This document shows positions 60,480 to 64,000 of a DNA stretch of 64,000 nucleotides, in pieces. The stretch spans positions 2,232,001 to 2,296,000 of the forward strand of contig OY781093.1 in assembly GCA_963676355.1 (NCBI GenBank), written 5' to 3'. The first letter of the stretch is position 1. Every line of letters begins with the position of its first letter. Below the pieces are notes generated by a model. It did not search any database and had not been told where the DNA came from. It worked only from the letters and a program-made list of their open reading frames with translations. The position numbers and the translations under genes are program-made. The DNA comes from JAGLOK01 sp963676355 (GTDB lineage: Bacteria > Bacillota > Clostridia > Christensenellales > UMGS416).

Positions 60480-61412
60480 TCAAACTTTGCTCAAATCCTT
60501 AAGAAGCGCATCAGCTTCTTCCCAGCTATCCAATGTCGCGCCACATGCAAGCGCATGTCCTCCACCGCCATACTTGAATGCTATCTGATTTACAGTCTTA
60601 CTCTTTGACCTAATCTCGGTCATGATTCCATTGGATGAATCCGTAAAATTCACCCAAATCTCTATTCCTTTTATATCTGCCATGGCGTTAACCATTCCAC
60701 GAGATACAGCAAATAAGCTTAGGCTGCTTTCTTCCACCATCTGCTTTGTGTTTTTCATAAATGCAACATCGCCAATGGTTTCAAATCCAGCCATAACCTT
60801 ACCCTTGTATCTTATATAATCTATATCTGCCGCATACATCTCATTAAACATCTGACTTAAGTCAAAATCATATTCCATCAACTTTGATGCTACATAAAAC
60901 GTGCTGGATGAGACGCCTTTATATCTAAACCTGCCACTGTCTGCGGAAAGTCCCTTCATCAGATATTCAGCGATTGTGCTATCAAGTAATAGTTTCATAT
61001 TTGAAATTAGATAATATACTATTTCGCATGCGGAGACTACACTGCTATCCGTAATTTTTATGTCACCGAAATCAGGCTCTTTGCCATGATGGTCAATAAC
61101 AATCACTTTTTCAGCAATCTTATATCGTTCATCATTTATAAGGCTTTTTGCCGGCGTATCAGTTGCAATCACCAAAGATTTTTCAAAAACAAAATCATCA
61201 AGCTGAGTGTAATATCTTTCGCTATCCAGTGCCGGAAATTCAGTAGCAACGGCAAAAATATTTTTTTCAGGATAACCTTTTTTAAGCGCAAGATACAGGC
61301 CAAGTTGAGATCCATATGCATCAGCATCGGGCATACTATGTGTTAATATTATGATACTTTCATGGTTTTTAATTTCTCCATGAAGCAATTTCGCTTCATC
61401 TATAAACATCAT
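60480..61412 (-). CDS. DHH/DHHA1 phosphoesterase (NrnA-like)
   Basis: 310 residues. NrnA-type enzymes degrade very short RNAs and dephosphorylate pAp; others hydrolyse cyclic or linear dinucleotides. Metal ligands are visible in ILTHSMPDADAYGSQLG near residue 28, VIATDTPAK near 85 and DHHGKEPDFGD near 109; the DHHA1 end has GGGGHALACGATLDS near 285. It starts inside the nuclease gene (17-base overlap), so the two are translated together. Confidence 0.92.
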   Translation of the reverse strand: MMFIDEAKLLHGEIKNHESIIILTHSMPDADAYGSQLGLYLALKKGYPEKNIFAVATEFPALDSERYYTQLDDFVFEKSLVIATDTPAKSLINDERYKIAEKVIVIDHHGKEPDFGDIKITDSSVVSACEIVYYLISNMKLLLDSTIAEYLMKGLSADSGRFRYKGVSSSTFYVASKLMEYDFDLSQMFNEMYAADIDYIRYKGKVMAGFETIGDVAFMKNTKQMVEESSLSLFAVSRGMVNAMADIKGIEIWVNFTDSSNGIMTEIRSKSKTVNQIAFKYGGGGHALACGATLDSWEEADALLKDLSKV

Positions 61413-62598
61413 CCAGCGATCCTATCATTATTTGATAATTTTCAAGATACTGGCCTATGTTTCCGACTATAGTTATAACTTCTCCAACCTCAAACTCTGT
61501 AGGCTCTGGATATGGTTTTAAATATTTGTCTATATGTACAATTCCAACGTTTTCGCCATCGGTTACAATAACATCATAGCCTTTCTGTCCATCAACAGCT
61601 ATTATTTCCTGAACAGTGAGGTTTTCAAGTTTAATATAAAGCCCTTCTATGTCTTCGTTTATTTCGTCAAGAGTTATTGTTCTGGGCTCTATAACAATGC
61701 CTTCTTCAACGACTGTTATTTTTTTATCCACAATATTTGAAATTTCAATAAGCCCGTTATATTCCAGAAGCTTGCCTTCCAGTGTTATTTTATTGCCTTT
61801 TTTAAGCCCCGAGTAGTTATACTTATTTGCGTATATATAAACAGCTCCAGTGTCGTCCTGTATGAATGCATTTTTATCTATTGTATTGGTCACCACGCCT
61901 TCAACCTTAACATTTTTACCTTTTGTCTGTGAACGAATTTCAGCCAATGTACCGCTTGATGTAGTATTATCATAATCAAAATCAGGGTCTTCTTCACCCC
62001 ATATTTTAATTCCTTCTTTCTGGATTTTAGATTCGAGTTTAATCATTGTGTCATTATATTTATAATCACCATATAGATACTTAACATATGCCAAACCTTC
62101 TTCAACCAGCATATAGTTGAGCAATTCACCATCAACCCAAATCCAAGCAAGCAATCTGTCATACTTATCAAAAGTATCACTTTCTTCATCAAGCTCGAGT
62201 ACGATGTTTTCAGCATTTTTAAGCTTGTCTTTTGTAAACTCTTTTGCAGGCATTGCCCAAGGCTGCATGCCATCTGTTGAAGAGTTCATTTCGGGTGTGT
62301 CAACTGCAAGAAACCTTACAGCCATAGGCATTCCGCCTATTTTAAACACTGCAGTATCTCCGTCTGAAAGGCTCACAAATGTTACCTGCTCATATCCATC
62401 CTCCATTATTTTCATATCCGAAAAATCCAAGTCAGGAAGTTCTGGCATATCTATTCCAGGGGTAGGAGCAGCGGTTGCAGTTTCGGTTAATTCCTGTGTC
62501 TGTACAGTGGTGATTTCAGGTGTAGATACAATTTCCGGTTTACTACACGCAGTAAAAAGCATCATAATGCTAATCAATATAATTAATATCTTTTTCAT
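61396..62598 (-). CDS. Secreted thermonuclease (SNase) lipoprotein with OB-fold tail
   Basis: 400 residues. A lipoprotein signal ends at LFTACSK (Cys 18), followed by a Thr/Pro linker (about 22-50). The SNase domain (about 65-200) has VRFLAVDTPEM, with the Asp, and DKYDRLLAWIWVDGELLNYMLVEEGLAYV, with the catalytic Arg. A second OB-fold-like domain (about 205-395) follows, with VKVEGVVTNTIDKNAFIQDD, as in nucleic-acid-binding tails. It would digest extracellular DNA or RNA at the cell surface. It overlaps the DHH gene by 17 bases. Confidence 0.9.
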   Translation of the reverse strand: MKKILIILISIMMLFTACSKPEIVSTPEITTVQTQELTETATAAPTPGIDMPELPDLDFSDMKIMEDGYEQVTFVSLSDGDTAVFKIGGMPMAVRFLAVDTPEMNSSTDGMQPWAMPAKEFTKDKLKNAENIVLELDEESDTFDKYDRLLAWIWVDGELLNYMLVEEGLAYVKYLYGDYKYNDTMIKLESKIQKEGIKIWGEEDPDFDYDNTTSSGTLAEIRSQTKGKNVKVEGVVTNTIDKNAFIQDDTGAVYIYANKYNYSGLKKGNKITLEGKLLEYNGLIEISNIVDKKITVVEEGIVIEPRTITLDEINEDIEGLYIKLENLTVQEIIAVDGQKGYDVIVTDGENVGIVHIDKYLKPYPEPTEFEVGEVITIVGNIGQYLENYQIMIGSLDDVYR

Positions 62599-62665
62599 TT
62601 TATGTCTCCTTTTTTCATGTAACAGTAAATATTTACTTACTCTAACATAAAAAATGTTTAAAAAA

Positions 62666-62698
62666 AGAAAAAGGCTACCTATTAAGGTAACCTTTTTA
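62666..62698 (-). terminator. Terminator of the sugar-binding lipoprotein gene
   Basis: On the minus strand AAGGTTACC, loop TTAATA and GGTAGCCTT (one G-T pair) are followed by TTTTTC. Confidence 0.85.
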
Positions 62699-62705
62699 TA
62701 TAATT

Positions 62706-64000
62706 TTAGTTCAAGCTGTTTGCAGCGTCTGTTACTGCCTGATCAACAGTTTTTGCGCCAGCGATAGCTTCTTCCACAGCAACACCTACAGCAACTCTGT
62801 AGCTATAGCTGTCCGGGAAGATTGGGTCAAAGATATACCAGTCAGCTTCATATGAAGTGCCTGTAACTTTTGTTGGGTTTACGCCTGATTCTACGAATGC
62901 TTTGTATTCTTCTGAATCACGAGCTGATGTACGTACAGGAAGGTAACCTGTGTTCATAGCCCAATAAACAGTTGTTTTAGGACTCATGAGATATTTCATA
63001 AATTCAAATGTTGCAAGCTGTTCTTCAGGAGTTGATTTGAGCATGAACATGTTTGATCCCTGCTGGATAACTTTCTTTTCTTTTCCGAAAGGAACCTGTG
63101 CGCTGTCCCACTCAAATTCATCTGAACCAACGTAAGCTGAGCCTGATGTTGAGCCAATAAACATTACAGCTGCTTGATCATTGAAAGGACCTGACATATA
63201 GCCATCTTCACCAGCTGAACGGAAATATCCGCCTTCAACACCGTCTACAAAATACTGGAGTGCTTCTCGTGCTTCAGGTGAGTCAAAAAGAACTTCGCCA
63301 TCTGCATTTGTGTACTGTCCGCCTGCCTGCTGTGTCCAAGTGATAAATAGATTTTCAAGTGAATCATAGCCAAATGCAGGTGCGCCTAAAACTTCAGATG
63401 CAGCCATTGATACTTCTTTGAGCTCATCCCAAGTTGTAGGAACTGAAAGTTCATTTTCTTCAAAGAAAGTTTTGTTGTAGTAAAGAACTTCTGTTGATTT
63501 ATTGCATGGCAATGAATAGAATTTTCCATCAGGATATGATGAGTTTTCAACTCTATAACCTTCAAGGATGTCTTCCCAGTCTTCTACGCCATATTGCTCG
63601 TCAAAAATATAATCATCAAGCTGAACAACTTGCTCAGATTGTGTATAGATGATTATGTTGTTGCCGTATGCCTGTCCCATGTGAGGAATATCACCCGCTT
63701 GAAGAGCCGCCATGATTTTTGCATGACAATCGTTGTATCCGCCCTGATATGTTGGTATTACTGTGATGCCATATTCATTTTCTTCATTGAACATTGCACA
63801 CACTTCTTCAAGTGTTTCGCCAAGTCCGCCGCCCATTGCGTGCCAGAAATGTATTTCCAAGCCTGCAGGTATTTCCATTGGTTCCTCAGTCGGTTCAGCA
63901 GTTGCCTCTTCGACCATTTCTTCGGTTTCTTCTGCTGCAGTTTCTTCTGCTTGAGTTGGTTCAGGTTCACTTGCCTTTTCACAGCCTGCAAAAATTGAAA
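62706..64000 (-). CDS. Sugar ABC transporter binding lipoprotein (start outside window)
   Basis: 432 codons are visible and the N-terminus continues past 64000. The lipobox SIFAGCEK is at the edge (Cys codon 63983-63981), followed by an acidic Glu/Thr/Pro spacer of about 35 residues and a family 1 binding domain: IHFWHAMGGGLGETLEEV, YNDCHAKIMAALQAGDIPHM, EVLYYNKTFFEENELSVPTTWDELK and a C-terminal GVAVEEAIAGAKTVDQAV. The pattern resembles glycerol-3-phosphate/maltose-type importers; the substrate is not clear. Permease genes are probably outside the window. It fits with the glycosidase genes as part of carbohydrate uptake. Confidence 0.92.
   Translation of the reverse strand, partial: SIFAGCEKASEPEPTQAEETAAEETEEMVEEATAEPTEEPMEIPAGLEIHFWHAMGGGLGETLEEVCAMFNEENEYGITVIPTYQGGYNDCHAKIMAALQAGDIPHMGQAYGNNIIIYTQSEQVVQLDDYIFDEQYGVEDWEDILEGYRVENSSYPDGKFYSLPCNKSTEVLYYNKTFFEENELSVPTTWDELKEVSMAASEVLGAPAFGYDSLENLFITWTQQAGGQYTNADGEVLFDSPEAREALQYFVDGVEGGYFRSAGEDGYMSGPFNDQAAVMFIGSTSGSAYVGSDEFEWDSAQVPFGKEKKVIQQGSNMFMLKSTPEEQLATFEFMKYLMSPKTTVYWAMNTGYLPVRTSARDSEEYKAFVESGVNPTKVTGTSYEADWYIFDPIFPDSYSYRVAVGVAVEEAIAGAKTVDQAVTDAANSLN

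Noticed and set aside
1..64000. tRNA, rRNA or CRISPR arrays
   Set aside because: No cloverleaf-like blocks with GGTTCGAATCC-type arms, no rRNA segments and no regularly spaced direct repeats were seen in the short intergenic gaps.

Overview
The window is a chromosomal segment of a low-GC, Gram-positive bacterium of the Clostridia. The evidence is gene content and order: a pyrR-uraA-pyrBCF-carAB-pyrKDE operon with a PyrR attenuator, the ylmE-sepF-yggT-divIVA-lspA-rluD cell-division cluster, RqcH, RNase J, a SigB-type partner-switching cluster, strong AGGAGG-type ribosome-binding sites and frequent TTG/GTG starts. No IS element, phage gene, tRNA, rRNA or CRISPR array was seen. Coding density is high and no stretch over about 300 bases lacks a gene.

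Layout. 1-1.5 kb: 5' part (downstream end outside the window) of an ABC-F ATPase of the ribosome-protection type, behind a perfect sigma-A promoter and a leader of about 195 nt. 1.5-6 kb (+): rqcH, a small membrane protein, a DegV-type lipid-binding protein, a GNAT-like protein. 6-8.4 kb: accessory-looking stretch with a DUF1697 gene and a SEC-C/HEPN-like protein. 8.5-20.5 kb (-): complete UMP biosynthesis and uracil uptake, with a PyrR-binding hairpin, antiterminator and terminator in the leader. 20.5-25.7 kb (-): division and envelope operon. 25.7-27.7 kb (-): STAS protein, degenerate RsbW-like protein, SigB-like sigma factor, intact RsbW-like ATPase. 27.7-29.8 kb (-): folT-folC behind a tetrahydrofolate riboswitch. 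29.8-35.4 kb: zinc-ribbon membrane protein, transglutaminase-like lipoprotein, mltG, RNase J. 35.5-38.4 kb (+): MBOAT acyltransferase and SGNH-like partner. 38.4-42.8 kb (-): dprA-trmFO-hslV-hslU. 42.8-49.3 kb (-): signalling operon of a membrane-anchored solute-binding protein, a 1347-residue hybrid histidine kinase and an HD-GYP response regulator. 49.4-55.9 kb (-): trpEGDCFBA whose leader carries nine evenly spaced (U/G/A)AG triplets, a probable TRAP site. 56-60.5 kb: ferredoxin-like membrane protein, GH51 arabinofuranosidase and divergent GH78 rhamnosidase. 60.5-64 kb (-): DHH phosphoesterase, secreted nuclease lipoprotein, and a sugar-binding lipoprotein running off the right edge.

Three biosynthetic or uptake operons (pyr, fol, trp) appear to be controlled at the RNA level by three different mechanisms. 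The most unusual items are the TRAP-like trp leader in a clostridial trpEGDCFBA operon, the ABC-F leader with an uncertain (possibly ATT) start codon, RqcH with Glu in place of the first residue of its Asp-Arg dyad, the SEC-C/HEPN protein, and the sigma cluster whose RsbW-position protein has lost its ATP-binding motifs.
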